From contig CAVYQS010000005.1 of assembly GCA_963770765.1 (NCBI GenBank), positions 254,041 to 318,040 of the forward strand: 64,000 nucleotides of DNA. The letters run 5' to 3'. Under the pieces are notes generated by a model that had not been told where the DNA came from, searched no databases, and saw nothing but the letters and a program-made list of their open reading frames with translations. Source of the DNA: CAVPCY01 sp963770765. GTDB taxonomy: Bacteria > Actinomycetota > Coriobacteriia > Anaerosomatales > PHET01. This document shows positions 26,607 through 36,061 of the stretch, piece by piece. The position numbers and the translations under genes are program-made. Positions within the stretch are counted from its first letter, which is position 1; the number at the start of each line of letters is the position of its first letter.

Positions 26607-27293
26607 ATGAAGCAGAAGCGAGTCCGGTCGCAGGCAGACACGCCGCCCCCCGCGGGCTTCACACCGGCCGGTCCGGGTGTCCGCACGATCGCCTGTGTCG
26701 GCGACAGCATCACGCGCGGGACCTTTGTCTGGCGCCGGAGGACGAGGTCGTACCCGGCGCAGCTGCAAGCGACGCTCGGCGGGCGATTCTGTGTCCGCGA
26801 CTTCGGAGTGAACGGCCACGCCGCTCAACAGACCGCCGACCGTCCGTACCGGACGAGCGAGGCGTTCAGGCTCAGCAGCTCGTGCGAGCCAGACGTCGTG
26901 CTCCTGATGCTCGGCACGAACGACGCACGGGGCGACAACTGGAAGGGCGTCGGACCGTTCTCGGCCGACTACCGCACGTTGGTCGCGCACTATCAGTCGC
27001 TGGAGTCGAAGCCACAGGTGTGGCTGCTTACGCCGCCCGCTCTGTTCCGCCTGGGGCGGGGAGCGAAAGTGCGATACGGCATTGATGAATCGGCACTCAG
27101 GGAGATATGCGATGCGATCAGGAGTCTCGCTCACGAGCTGGGATGCGGCCTTATCGATATCAACGAGATCACTTCTCAGCACCCTGAAGCCTTCAGGTTC
27201 GACGGCGTGCACCCCGGCGGGGCAGGCGCGACACTGATTGCGTGGGCAGTCCTTGAGGCGCTAGAGGGGTCACAGCCGGGACCGAGCGTCTGA
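26607..27293 (+). CDS. SGNH/GDSL-type hydrolase
   Basis: A 228-residue esterase/acyl hydrolase. Block I is VGDSITRG (Ser nucleophile), an Asn-containing GVNGH forms block II, LGTND forms block III, and DGVHPGGAG gives the Asp-His pair of block V. Such enzymes remove acyl groups from sugars, lipids or wall polymers. No clear signal peptide is seen, so it may be cytoplasmic. The ATG at 26,607 follows a GGGGGGCGC stretch. Catalytic family is secure; substrate unknown. Confidence 0.85.
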   Translation: MKQKRVRSQADTPPPAGFTPAGPGVRTIACVGDSITRGTFVWRRRTRSYPAQLQATLGGRFCVRDFGVNGHAAQQTADRPYRTSEAFRLSSSCEPDVVLLMLGTNDARGDNWKGVGPFSADYRTLVAHYQSLESKPQVWLLTPPALFRLGRGAKVRYGIDESALREICDAIRSLAHELGCGLIDINEITSQHPEAFRFDGVHPGGAGATLIAWAVLEALEGSQPGPSV

Positions 27294-27361
27294 AGCACCC
27301 ACGTTTCCACGCCCTGGCCACACTGGGGTAGCATCTCCCTAAGTCGCTGAGAGGGGGTCTC

Positions 27362-27955
27362 ATGGCTGATCCGTCCAAGACGCCCGAGACAGGGGGGGCG
27401 CTGGGATATCTTCGTGCGTTCCTGAGTTCGCCGGGGCGCACCTCAAGGGCAGGCTGCGCATCGGCGGGGGCTGCAGCTATCGCTGTGGCGGTGATCGCCA
27501 TGCTCATCTGGAGCGCCGTGACGTCGACCGATGGCGAGGAACCTGTTCAGACGAACCCCCAGCCGCCGCCCGCCCAGACGTCCGAGGCGCCCGCTGCACC
27601 CGCGGTGGAGAACCCCACCGGCGTGGGCCAAGCTGTCGATGCCGTCGCTCAGCCGGCCATCGCGGAGGTCTACGGAGAAGCCGTGCTCGCAAGTGCTCCT
27701 CCCGAGGAAGCCCTGATCGTGAGCCTGTCTTACGACATTCCCACAACCCCCTCGCAGGGCGACGGGGAGAAGGTGCGCGATGCGTTCATCCGTCGAGGTG
27801 CAACCGTCGACCCCGCCAATAGCGAACTTGATTACCATGCGGGCGAGGAGTTCATGGTGCTTCTGGACACGGGCAACCCCGCGTTCAAGACGGTTCGCGT
27901 GAACGTCAACCCAGACAGCACGGTCATCTACGTCAACGCCGACAAGGCTGAGTAG
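27362..27955 (+). CDS. Single-pass membrane protein, function unknown
   Basis: A 197-residue protein: a short cytoplasmic head, one transmembrane helix (about residues 37-58), a Pro/Ala/Glu-rich linker (60-90), then an acidic extracellular domain of about 105 residues containing LIVSLSYDIPTT and FKTVRVNVNPDSTVIYVN. A TAGCAT -10-like element lies at 27,329-27,334. I do not recognise the outer domain. The following 285 bases contain no gene I can support. Confidence 0.55.
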   Translation: MADPSKTPETGGALGYLRAFLSSPGRTSRAGCASAGAAAIAVAVIAMLIWSAVTSTDGEEPVQTNPQPPPAQTSEAPAAPAVENPTGVGQAVDAVAQPAIAEVYGEAVLASAPPEEALIVSLSYDIPTTPSQGDGEKVRDAFIRRGATVDPANSELDYHAGEEFMVLLDTGNPAFKTVRVNVNPDSTVIYVNADKAE

Positions 27956-28240
27956 GCACGGCCTGTCCATCCACGATGGATCTTCAGTCCAGGGCGCGAC
28001 TGTCGTGTTCGCGGGCTCCAGGGCCAACCGCGGCGCCCGTTGGGGCGAAGGGACCCCGCTCCTTGCGCGGTTGTCCCTCTCGTGGTGTGGGGCAGCAGAA
28101 GAACGGCAATACTCCTTTTGGGAAGACATGCCAAGTGATTCCCTGGGGAGCCGACTCACAACGGGCGCTTCGCCTGCAAACGGATGATGCTCGCAGCCTG
28201 CTTGAGCCATTCGTGTGATCGCAGGAGTGTGGAGCCGCGT

Positions 28241-29137
28241 ATGCCGGATCGTCATCGGCGAAGGATCGGCATACATCTCGCGTGGTTGCTGTCGGTGGCC
28301 ATCGCGTGGGTCTTCGCCACCACCTTGATCCTTGTCACGGGCGACCTAGCTTCGTTGTGGCCTCTGTATATCGTGCCGATCGTGATCGCATCGCTTGCCT
28401 ATCACGTGAGCGGTGCCGTTCTGAGCGTCGCCCTCACGGCAGCGATCGTCGCGCTGCTCGCCTACAGCGGCGCGTATCGCACACCACCACTCCTTGCGCT
28501 TCTCGCCGGGCTCGTGGCATACGCGATATCCGGCATCGTCATCGGCGTGCAAGCGCGGCGACACCACGTGCAAAGCGAGATGCTCGAATTGGATTCGACG
28601 CGCGATGCGGTGACCGGAGTATGGAGAGCCGACCGGATCGAGCAGCGACTGGCCGAGGAAGTGCGCCGCAGCGGGCGCTACCACGCCAGCTGCGCGTGTG
28701 TACTGATCGATGTCCCCGGCTTCGCGGAGTTCCGTCGCACGTTCGGCCGCATCAAGACCGACCTCCTGCTCGAGCGCCTCGCCGACCTGTTGCGCCTGAC
28801 CTTGCGCGACACCGACTCGGTCGGCCGTCACGGCACGACGGGCTTCACGATCATCCTGCCATCCACTGACGAGGAGTACGCCTCCCTTGTCGCGGCGCGC
28901 ATCGCTGAGGCCGTCACGGCCACGGAGTTCGAAGGGGACGCACTCGAACCCACCACACACGTCCCCGTCGCTGTCGCGTTCGCCACCTACCCGCGCGACG
29001 CAGCGAGCGCGGCGGAGCTGCTGTCAGTCGCCGAGGCGCGCCTGGGGATGATTCGCACGACCGTCTCCGAGAAGGCAGCCGACGGTGAGCTTCTTGGCAC
29101 CACGCAAGCGGTACGAGCAACGGGGACGACGCCATGA
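28241..29137 (+). CDS. Membrane protein with degenerate GGDEF domain, probable c-di-GMP receptor
   Basis: A 298-residue protein with three to four N-terminal helices (residues 12-105) and a cytosolic GGDEF-fold domain (118-280). The domain opening DSTRDAVTGVWRADRIEQRL is canonical, but the signature is HGTTGF (197-202) instead of the GGDEF core, so the metal and substrate residues are lost and cyclase activity is unlikely. An RxxD motif (R189-D192) sits exactly five residues before the degenerate signature, the position of the c-di-GMP-binding inhibitory site. In PelD and PopA, such domains act as c-di-GMP receptors. The stop overlaps mnhE by four bases, coupling it to the antiporter operon. 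ATG at 28,241 follows GGAG; 28,184 is a weaker alternative. Confidence 0.7.
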   Translation: MPDRHRRRIGIHLAWLLSVAIAWVFATTLILVTGDLASLWPLYIVPIVIASLAYHVSGAVLSVALTAAIVALLAYSGAYRTPPLLALLAGLVAYAISGIVIGVQARRHHVQSEMLELDSTRDAVTGVWRADRIEQRLAEEVRRSGRYHASCACVLIDVPGFAEFRRTFGRIKTDLLLERLADLLRLTLRDTDSVGRHGTTGFTIILPSTDEEYASLVAARIAEAVTATEFEGDALEPTTHVPVAVAFATYPRDAASAAELLSVAEARLGMIRTTVSEKAADGELLGTTQAVRATGTTP

Positions 29138-29607
29138 AGGTGCTGAGGGCGGCCCTACCGCTGTTCCTGTTCTGGCTGGCGATCACGGGGTCGACTCAGC
29201 CTGCGGATCTCGCCATCGGTGCCGCGCTCTGTGTACTTCTCGGCTGGTGGTCGTCCGCGTTTCTGTGGCCCGAGGATGCCCCCGTTCTCACTGCGCGCCA
29301 GACCGGACGCTTCCTTATCTACCTCCTCCATCTGGTGGTGAGCATCGTGCAGGCGGCCATCCAGGTCGCCGAAGTCGTGCTCGACCCCCGGATGCCGATT
29401 CAACCCGTGCTGATCAGTCACCGCACCTCGTTCAAACGGGACATCTCACGGATCGCATTCGCGAACTCGATCACGCTGACGCCGGGCACCCTCACCGTCG
29501 ACATCGACGGCGACACCTTCCTGGTCCATTGCCTGGCCGAGCGGTTCGCGGACGAGATAGCGAGCGGGGAACTGGAGCGAAGGATCTCCCGGGCATTCGA
29601 GGAGTGA
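29134..29607 (+). CDS. mnhE: Mrp-type Na+/H+ antiporter subunit E
   Basis: A 157-residue MnhE/MrpE protein: two N-terminal helices, then the conserved cytoplasmic part with SITLTPGTLTVDIDGDTFLVHC, diagnostic for the family. MrpE is an accessory subunit of multi-subunit cation/proton antiporters. It is the first antiporter gene, and its ATG lies inside the stop of the GGDEF-like gene. Operon order after it is F, G, MbhD-like, MbhE-B fusion, C, then four large subunits. Confidence 0.92.
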   Translation: MKVLRAALPLFLFWLAITGSTQPADLAIGAALCVLLGWWSSAFLWPEDAPVLTARQTGRFLIYLLHLVVSIVQAAIQVAEVVLDPRMPIQPVLISHRTSFKRDISRIAFANSITLTPGTLTVDIDGDTFLVHCLAERFADEIASGELERRISRAFEE

Positions 29608-29613
29608 GCGGCC

Positions 29614-29889
29614 ATGGACGCGTTGCTGTGGGGCGTTGCCATATTCCTGCTCGTCAATGCGTTGGCCTGCCTGTACCGCGCATACCAGGGTCCCACGGTC
29701 GTGGATCGCATCCTCGCCATCAACATCGTGGTGACGAAGACCCTCGTCGTCCTGGTGGTGCTGGCGCTGTTGTTCGAGCGGAGCTTCCTCCTGGACGTCG
29801 CCCTCGTCTACGGGCTGCTGAACTTCGTGCTGACCATCACGGCCAGCCGGTTCCTGGAGACCGGCCAGCTCGAAGGTGACTGGTCATGA
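29614..29889 (+). CDS. mnhF: Mrp-type antiporter subunit F
   Basis: A 91-residue protein with three membrane helices and the family signature YQGPTVVDRILAIN near residue 24. Small membrane subunit of the antiporter. Four-base overlap with mnhG. Confidence 0.92.
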   Translation: MDALLWGVAIFLLVNALACLYRAYQGPTVVDRILAINIVVTKTLVVLVVLALLFERSFLLDVALVYGLLNFVLTITASRFLETGQLEGDWS

Positions 29890-30218
29890 GCGCGCTTGAT
29901 GCGACCTCGGCAGCGTTGACCGTCGTGTTCGCGGGCATCGGGGCGATCTTCTTCCTTGTCGGCACGCTCGGGCTCCTGCGCCTGCCCGACTTCTTCTGCC
30001 GCACGCACGCCGCCACCAAGTGCGACACGGTGGGTGCGGGCTCGCTGCTCGTGGCCCTCGCGATCCTCAACGGCTCGGATCCGTCGACGTGGAAGATCGC
30101 GGTGCTTGCCGTGCTGGTGCTGATCTTCAGCCCGACGTCGGGACATGCCCTGGCGCGCGCGGCACATCGAACCGGGCTCACCCCCTGGCATCCGAGTGAG
30201 GAAGGTGATCGTCAGTGA
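29886..30218 (+). CDS. mnhG: Mrp-type antiporter subunit G
   Basis: A 110-residue protein with three helices and the signature LGLLRLPDFFCRTHAATKCDT typical of MnhG/MrpG (only the start is quoted by family rule: RLPDFFCRTHA). C-terminal FSPTSGHALARAAH is also conserved. Overlaps the next gene by four bases. Confidence 0.92.
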   Translation: MSALDATSAALTVVFAGIGAIFFLVGTLGLLRLPDFFCRTHAATKCDTVGAGSLLVALAILNGSDPSTWKIAVLAVLVLIFSPTSGHALARAAHRTGLTPWHPSEEGDRQ

Positions 30219-30457
30219 GTGCCACTTTCGATGTGCTGCTGCTCGTGCTGCTCGTCGTCATCGCGCTCGCCGTGGCTCGCACCAAGGACCTTCTGGCCGC
30301 CGCCATCATCTTCTCGGCCTACAGCCTCGTGCTGTGCCTGCTGTGGCAGCTCAGAGGAGCACCCGACGTCGCGATGACCGAGGCTGCTGTCGGCGCGGGG
30401 ATCACCACCGTGCTGTTCCTCGTCGCCATAAGCAAGACGGTGAGGCGAGAGAAGTGA
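30215..30457 (+). CDS. MbhD/DUF4040-type antiporter subunit
   Basis: An 80-residue, three-helix protein with RGAPDVAMTEAAVGAG, the DUF4040 signature. In classical Mrp systems this domain is part of the C-terminal half of MrpA; here it is a separate gene, as in archaeal Mbh-type complexes. GTG start overlaps mnhG; the stop overlaps the following GTG. Confidence 0.88.
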   Translation: MSATFDVLLLVLLVVIALAVARTKDLLAAAIIFSAYSLVLCLLWQLRGAPDVAMTEAAVGAGITTVLFLVAISKTVRREK

Positions 30458-31170
30458 AGAAGGCACTCGTCGCAGCGCTGCTCATCATCGCGGCCATCCC
30501 GCTGCTCATCGCAGTCTCGGCCCTGCCCCCTCACGGCGACCCGAACACCCCGGTGCAGACGAGGGTGTCAGCTCGCTACCTCGAGGCCGGGGTCGAGGAA
30601 GCGGGGGCGGAGAACATCGTCACCGGCGTCATCCTCAACTATCGCGGGTTGGACACCGCAGGCGAAGTCAGTGTCATCTTCACGTCACTGGCGGCCGGCC
30701 TGGCGGTTCTGATCCCGGTCGCGCGATCTCGCTCCAAACGCGGCGCCGATGCCAAGGCGACGCCCGCGAGTCCCGTGGTGCACTTCATCGTCCGGCTCGC
30801 CGCACCCTTCATCGCGCTCTTCGCGGTCTACGTGATCTTGAACGGGCACGTTTCTCCCGGCGGGGGCTTCCAGGGAGGCGCGATCCTCGGCGGACTGTTC
30901 ATCGCGCTGTCGGTGGTTGTGGGTGCCGAGAAGATGCGCGCCCTGCTCCCCGAGAAGCTCGCCCCCTGGCTCCATGTCGCCGCCCCCGTCACCTTCGCTT
31001 GTGTGGGATTCGTCGGCATCGCGTTGACCGGCGTCTTCCTCGGCTATCCCCGAGACGAGGCGCTGCATGCCGCGCGTCAGGCGATGCTCCTTGCGCTCGA
31101 GATCGGCATCGGGATCGGGGGAGCCGCGATCTTCGCGACCCTGTTCACCGAGATGGAGGCGCAGCCGTGA
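30454..31170 (+). CDS. mnhB: MbhE-MnhB fusion antiporter subunit
   Basis: A 238-residue membrane protein. The N-terminal 90 residues are MbhE-like, with ENIVTGVILNYRGLDTAGE, normally the extreme C-terminus of MrpA. From about 105 comes an MnhB domain (VILNGHVSPGGGFQGGAILGG). Joining MbhE with MnhB in one chain is seen directly in the continuous frame. GTG at 30,454 is set by the four-base overlap with the upstream stop. Confidence 0.88.
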   Translation: MKKALVAALLIIAAIPLLIAVSALPPHGDPNTPVQTRVSARYLEAGVEEAGAENIVTGVILNYRGLDTAGEVSVIFTSLAAGLAVLIPVARSRSKRGADAKATPASPVVHFIVRLAAPFIALFAVYVILNGHVSPGGGFQGGAILGGLFIALSVVVGAEKMRALLPEKLAPWLHVAAPVTFACVGFVGIALTGVFLGYPRDEALHAARQAMLLALEIGIGIGGAAIFATLFTEMEAQP

Positions 31171-31523
31171 TGCTGTCCGCCCTCTGGAACAACATCGACT
31201 ACGCGGTGCCGGTGGTGCTCTTCCTCATCGGCCTCTACATCATCATCGCCAAGAACAACCTCATCAAGAAGTTCCTCGGTCTCAACATCATGGAGACGGC
31301 GGTCTTCTCCTTCATCATCGCGCTGGGCGTCGTCGACGGTGGATCGGCGCCGATCATGGGGCCTCACGCCTCACCCCCGTACGCGAGTCCTTTGCCGCAG
31401 GCCCTCATCCTCACCGGCATCGTCGTGGCGGTGTCGACCACCGCACTCGCGCTCAGCCTGATCATTCGCATCTACCGCCAGCACGGCACCATCGAAGCCG
31501 ACGAGCTCAGGGAGATGGAGTAG
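31170..31523 (+). CDS. mnhC: Mrp-type antiporter subunit C (NuoK-like)
   Basis: A 117-residue NuoK homologue with three helices and KFLGLNIMETAVFSF. The ATG at 31,170 overlaps the previous stop by one base (TGATG); GTG at 31,167 is possible. Directly followed by the first large subunit. Confidence 0.9.
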   Translation: MLSALWNNIDYAVPVVLFLIGLYIIIAKNNLIKKFLGLNIMETAVFSFIIALGVVDGGSAPIMGPHASPPYASPLPQALILTGIVVAVSTTALALSLIIRIYRQHGTIEADELREME

Positions 31524-33020
31524 GTGGCCACCTGGCCCCACTGGTTGCCCCTGGTCATCGTGATCCCGCTGGTGGGCGGGGTGCTGACGCCAGCGCTTTC
31601 GGTGAGCTCGCGGCACGTCGCCAAGTGGTGGGCGCTCGCCGTGATGACCGTGACCTCGTTCGCGGCCTACCAACTGGTGGCGCGAGTGGCCTCGGAGGGC
31701 CCCTTCTCATATGACGCCGGCGGCTGGGAGCCCCCGTACGGCATCGAGCTGCGCTTCGACGAGTTCGGCGCAGTCGTCGCGATCATCTGTCTGATCGGCT
31801 GGTTCGCAGTGCTCTACTCCTTCCGCTACGCCGAGTGGCTGCACGGATTGGCCAAGGAGCGCATCCCCTACTACTACGCGCTGCTGCTCCTGAACATGGC
31901 CGGACTCATCGGCTTCTCGGTCACCGGCGACCTGTTCAACCTCTTCGTGTTCCTCGAGATAATCTCGCTGTCCGGCTACGCGCTCGTAGCGGTGAGTGGT
32001 GAGCAAAGCGCAGCGATGGCCGCGTTCAAGTACCTGCTCATGGGCGCGATCTCGTCGCTCCTGATCCTGTTCTCCATCGGCATGCTGCTCGCACTCACCG
32101 GCCGCTGAACATGGCGGATGTAGCCGCGCAACTTGCGGGAGACACTGCGCGCGCTCCGGTCGTCCTTGCACTCGGCGCCATGATGGTCGGGTTCATGGTC
32201 AAGGCGGCTCTGTTCCCGGTCCACATCTGGCTTCCGGACGCGCACGCGATCGCGCCCTCTCCGATAAGCGCCGTGCTCTCCGGGCTTGTCGTCAAGGTCG
32301 GCATCATCGGCATGCTGCGTGGCTACCAGATCTTCTATGCAGCGCAGACGGTCGACCTGGCCGTGCTCAACGAAGTGCTCGTGTGGCTTGGCGCGATCTC
32401 GATCCTGGTGGGGGCGTTCTTCGCCATCTTCCAAGAAGACATCAAACTGATGCTCGCCTACTCGACGATCTCGAACATCGGCTACATCGTCATGGGACTC
32501 GGGCTCGCCAATCGCCTACGGCGTGATCGGCGGCGCGGTGCACGTGTTCAACCACGCGCTCATCAAGTCGACGTTGTTCCTGGCGGCCGGCGCGTTGATC
32601 TATCGGACGGGTCATCGCAACTTGCACGATCTGCGCGGGGCGGGCCGCACCATGCCGCTCACGAGTCTGGCGATCGCCATCGGCGCCATCTCGATCGTGG
32701 GCATCCCTCCCACCGCCGGCTTCTTGTGCAAGTGGTACATCGCGCTCGGTGCGTTCGAGGCTCAGCAGGCCTTCTTCGGTTTCGTGCTCATATTCGGGGC
32801 GTTGTTCATCTTCATCTACTACATCCGGATGGTGAACGCGCTCTACTTCCAGAAGCCCACGAACGACGCCGTGGCGAAGGCGACCGACCCGCCACTCTCG
32901 ATGCTGGTACCCATCCTCGTTCTCGCGGCCCTGTGTCTCGTCATGGGTCTTCTCGGTCGCATCCCGATCAGCTTCATCGAGCCGGCGGCGCTCAGGTTGC
33001 TCGCGCCTCTGGGGGGCTGA
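31524..33020 (+). pseudogene. mnhD: Antiporter large subunit 1 (MnhD/NuoN-like), two frameshifts
   Basis: A proton-translocating antiporter subunit of about 498 residues when read through. Conserved blocks: NLFVFLEIISLSGYALVA, the Lys-containing MVKAALFPVHIWLPDAHA, QEDIKLMLAYSTISNIGYI, VFNHALIKSTLFLAAGAL and PPTAGFLCKWYI. The frame breaks at about 32,100 (one base missing between ALTG and LNMADVA) and at about 32,513 (one extra T in GCCAATCGCC); the two shifts cancel, so the total length is a multiple of three. Codon quality is normal on both sides, which favours sequencing error over decay. GTG at 31,524 follows the mnhC stop immediately. Confidence 0.85.
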
Positions 33021-33021
33021 C

Positions 33022-34498
33022 ATGGACGTAGTCGATATCCGGGTGGTGCTCGCGCCGGCTATCTCCCTGGCCTGCGCCGGGCTCGTCTTCGCCTCCGGCC
33101 GTCACATCTTCTGGCGTCGCTTCTGGAGTCTGAGCGCGGCTGTCATCAAGTTCGGCGTGGTCCTCTCCATGCTGCCGGGGACCCTCGCCGGCGTGGTCTA
33201 TGTCTACGATTTCGTCGAGTTCACTCCCGGCATCGGTATCGCGTTTCGGGCCGACGCGCTCGGCATGTTCTTCTCGCTCGTGTCCTCCACGCTGTGGATC
33301 CTCACGACGATCTATGCGATCGGCTACATGAAGGGCGAACACAACCGCATGAGGTTCTTCGGCTTCTTCGCCTTGTGCGTATCGACCACGGTCGGAATCT
33401 CGTTCGCCGAGAACATGCTCACGCTCTTCCTCTTCTACGAGATGCTGACCATCTGCACGTATCCGCTGGTGATCCATGACGAGACGCCCCAGGCCTTCCG
33501 AGCAGGGCGCAAGTACCTCGCCTACACGCTTATCGGTGGCGCGTGCGTTCTCATCGCCTCGGTCATCACCTACAGCGCCGTGGGGACGCTGTCGTTCTCG
33601 CAACCGGGAATCCTGAGCCGCGATGTCGGTTGGGGAACGCTGCTTCTGATCTTCGGGCTGTTCATCGGCGGTTTCGGCGTCAAGGCCGCGATCATGCCGC
33701 TTCACGGGTGGCTTCCCAGCGCGATGGTCGCACCGACTCCGGTGAGCGCACTGCTGCATGCGGTGGCGGTCGTCAAGGCGGGCGCGTTCGGCATCCTGCG
33801 CGTGATCTACTGCATCTTCGGCGTCGAGCTGCTGCGGGATCTGGGCTTCACCGTCCCGCTGGCATGGCTGGCGGCGTTCACGATCATCGCTGCTTCGCTC
33901 CTTGCGCTCGCCCAGGACAACGCTCAAGCGGAGGCTTGCCTACTCGACGATCAGCCAGCTCTCCTACATCGTGCTCGGCGCCTCGCTGCTCACCCCGTTC
34001 GCCGCCACGGCCGCGATCGTTCACATCGCCAACCAGGCGTTTCCCAAGATCACGATGTTCTTCGTGGCCGGCGCCATCCAGCGACGGACCGGGAAGACCG
34101 AGATCAGCCAGCTCGCCGGCATCGGTCACCAGATGCCCTACACGATGGGGGCGTTCACGGTGGCCGCCCTCAGCTTCATCGGGCTGCCCCTGTTCGCCGG
34201 CTTCATCACCAAGTGGTACCTGTCGCTGGGGGCCCTTCAGGCGGACGCATGGTGGTTCGTGCTGGTGATGGTCGTCTCGTCGCTGCTCAATGCGAGCTAC
34301 TGGCTGCCCATCATCCACACGGCCTACTTCAAGGAACCTGAAGGTCAGGACACCCACGCCGGTCACGCGCCGTGGATACTGCTCGCGCCGATCCTGATCT
34401 GCGCGGCCTACGTGATCTTGCTCGGAACGACCGCTGAGGTGCCCGGCATGCCGTTCTCGCTCGCCGAGGCCGCCGTGCACTTCGTCTTCGGGATGTAG
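33022..34498 (+). pseudogene. Antiporter large subunit 2 (NuoL/MnhA-like), one frameshift
   Basis: A second Mrp/NuoL-type subunit of about 491 residues. Blocks seen: FLFYEMLTICTYPLVIHDET, FGVKAAIMPLHGWLP, LLHAVAVVKAGAFGI, LKRRLAYSTISQLSYIVLG and GLPLFAGFITKWYLSLG. The frame breaks at about 33,922, where an extra G in AACGCTCAAG separates ALAQDN from LKRRLAY. Starts with ATG two bases after the previous stop. The EMLTICTYPLVIHDET block is like the MrpA/NuoL branch, as in the next gene. Confidence 0.83.
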
Positions 34499-34509
34499 GA
34501 GGGATCGCA

Positions 34510-36057
34510 GTGGAGACCTCGCTGGTCACCTCGGTGGTGCCGCTGCTCGCGGTACTGCTACCGTTGCTCGCAGCGGTGCTAGTCGGTACCGCTAGGACGC
34601 ATCTCCGAGCGTGCGCGGACGACGGTGCTGGCAATCGCATGCGCGGTCGAGACGGTGCTCGCGCTCTCGCTCATCCCCGGTGTTCTCGGCGGTTCGGTCT
34701 ACGAGCTCTACTTGCTCAAGCTCACGCCGGTCGTGTGGATGCACCTCCGTGTCGACGCGCTGGGTGCGCTGTTCGGTGCTACGGCCGTCGGTGCTGTGGC
34801 TGCTGGCGCTCGTCTACTCGGCGGGCTACATGGCCGACGGGCACAAGCTGGGTCGCTACTACGCCTTCTTCATGCTGTGTCTGGGCTGGACGATGGGCGT
34901 GGCGTACGCGGGCAACCTGCTCACGTTCCTGATCTTCTACGAGCTGTTCTCGATCATGACCTATCCGCTCGTGGTCCATGAGGAGACACCTGCGGCCATG
35001 GCTGCAGGGTTGAAGTACATCATCTACATCCTGATAGGCGGCAGCTTCGTGCTGCTGGGCGTCGTTGCGACGTTCTTCCTCGCCGGCGAGCAGACGCTCA
35101 CGGTCGGCGGACTGCTCGATTCCGGGATGGACCGCATGACGCTGCTCGTCATCTTCTGGTGCTTCATGGTCGGATTCGGCGTGAAGGCCGCGATCGTGCC
35201 GTTGCACGGGTGGGTGCCTGACGCGCACCCCGCCGCACCCGCGCCATTCTCGGCGGTACTCTCGGGCGTGATGGTTGCGGCGGGCGCCTTCGGCATCACC
35301 CGGGTGTTCCACTACGTCTTCGGTGTCGAGCTGATCGCCGAACTGGGCGTGGCCCCGCTGCTGGCAGCGCTGGCGTCTGTGACGGTGATCTTCGCGGCGA
35401 TCCTGGCGGTCAACCAAGACAACCTGAAGCGGCGGCTCGCCTACTCGACGATCAGCCAGATGGGCTACGTCACGCTGGGCATCGCGCTGCTCGGCGAGCA
35501 GGCTGTCACCGGTTCGCTCGTGCACATCACCAACCACGCGTTCATGAAGGGCACCTTGTTCCTGTGCGCCGGCCTGCTCATCAAGCGGGCGGGCATCCAC
35601 AACGTGAGCGAGATGGCCGGGGTCGCGAAGCGCCTGCCGGTCACGATGGCCGCCTTCGCTGTCGCAACGCTCGGCATGATCGGCGTGCCTCCGCTGGCGG
35701 GCTTCGTCAGCAAGTGGTACCTCGGCTTGGGCATGCTGGAGGTCGATGAGCCGCTCTACCTCATCGTGCTGCTCGGCGGGCGCGCTCATGGCCGCCGTCT
35801 ACCTGCTGCCCATCGTCTACGTCGCCTACTTCAAGGAACCCGCCGAGGATGACGCGCCTGTCGCCGGGCCCGACGTCTCGCCTGCCGCCCACGAACCAGC
35901 CGGATCCGTTTCGCCTGCCGGCCGAGAGGCCCCGTACTCGATGCTCGTGCCCACGGTGATCGCGGCAGCGCTGGTCGTGATCCTCGGGTTGGCTGCCGCG
36001 GTGCCCGGGCTGCCCCTGTCGCTCGCCCAGATGGCTGCCAAGGCGTTCTTCCAGTGA
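34510..36057 (+). pseudogene. Antiporter large subunit 3 (NuoL/MnhA-like), three frameshifts
   Basis: A third large subunit of about 514 residues, closely resembling the second. Blocks: FLIFYELFSIMTYPLVVHEE, FGVKAAIVPLHGWVPDAHP, NLKRRLAYSTISQMGYVTLG, HAFMKGTLFLCAGLLIKRAG and PPLAGFVSKWYLGLGML. Three single-base insertions break it, at about 34,591, 34,787 and 35,779; removing them gives one continuous frame. A ribosome site GGAGGGATC precedes GTG at 34,510. The tandem resemblance to subunit 2 suggests local duplication. Confidence 0.83.
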
Positions 36058-36061
36058 GGAG

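Noticed and set aside
27956..28240. Possible c-di-GMP riboswitch before the GGDEF-like gene
   Set aside because: Some hairpins are present, but the conserved GEMM core sequences and tetraloop-receptor pattern are not found.
30215..31170. Energy-converting hydrogenase or complex I operon
   Set aside because: MbhD- and MbhE-like parts are present, but no NiFe large or small subunit, NuoH or iron-sulfur subunit is found near them.
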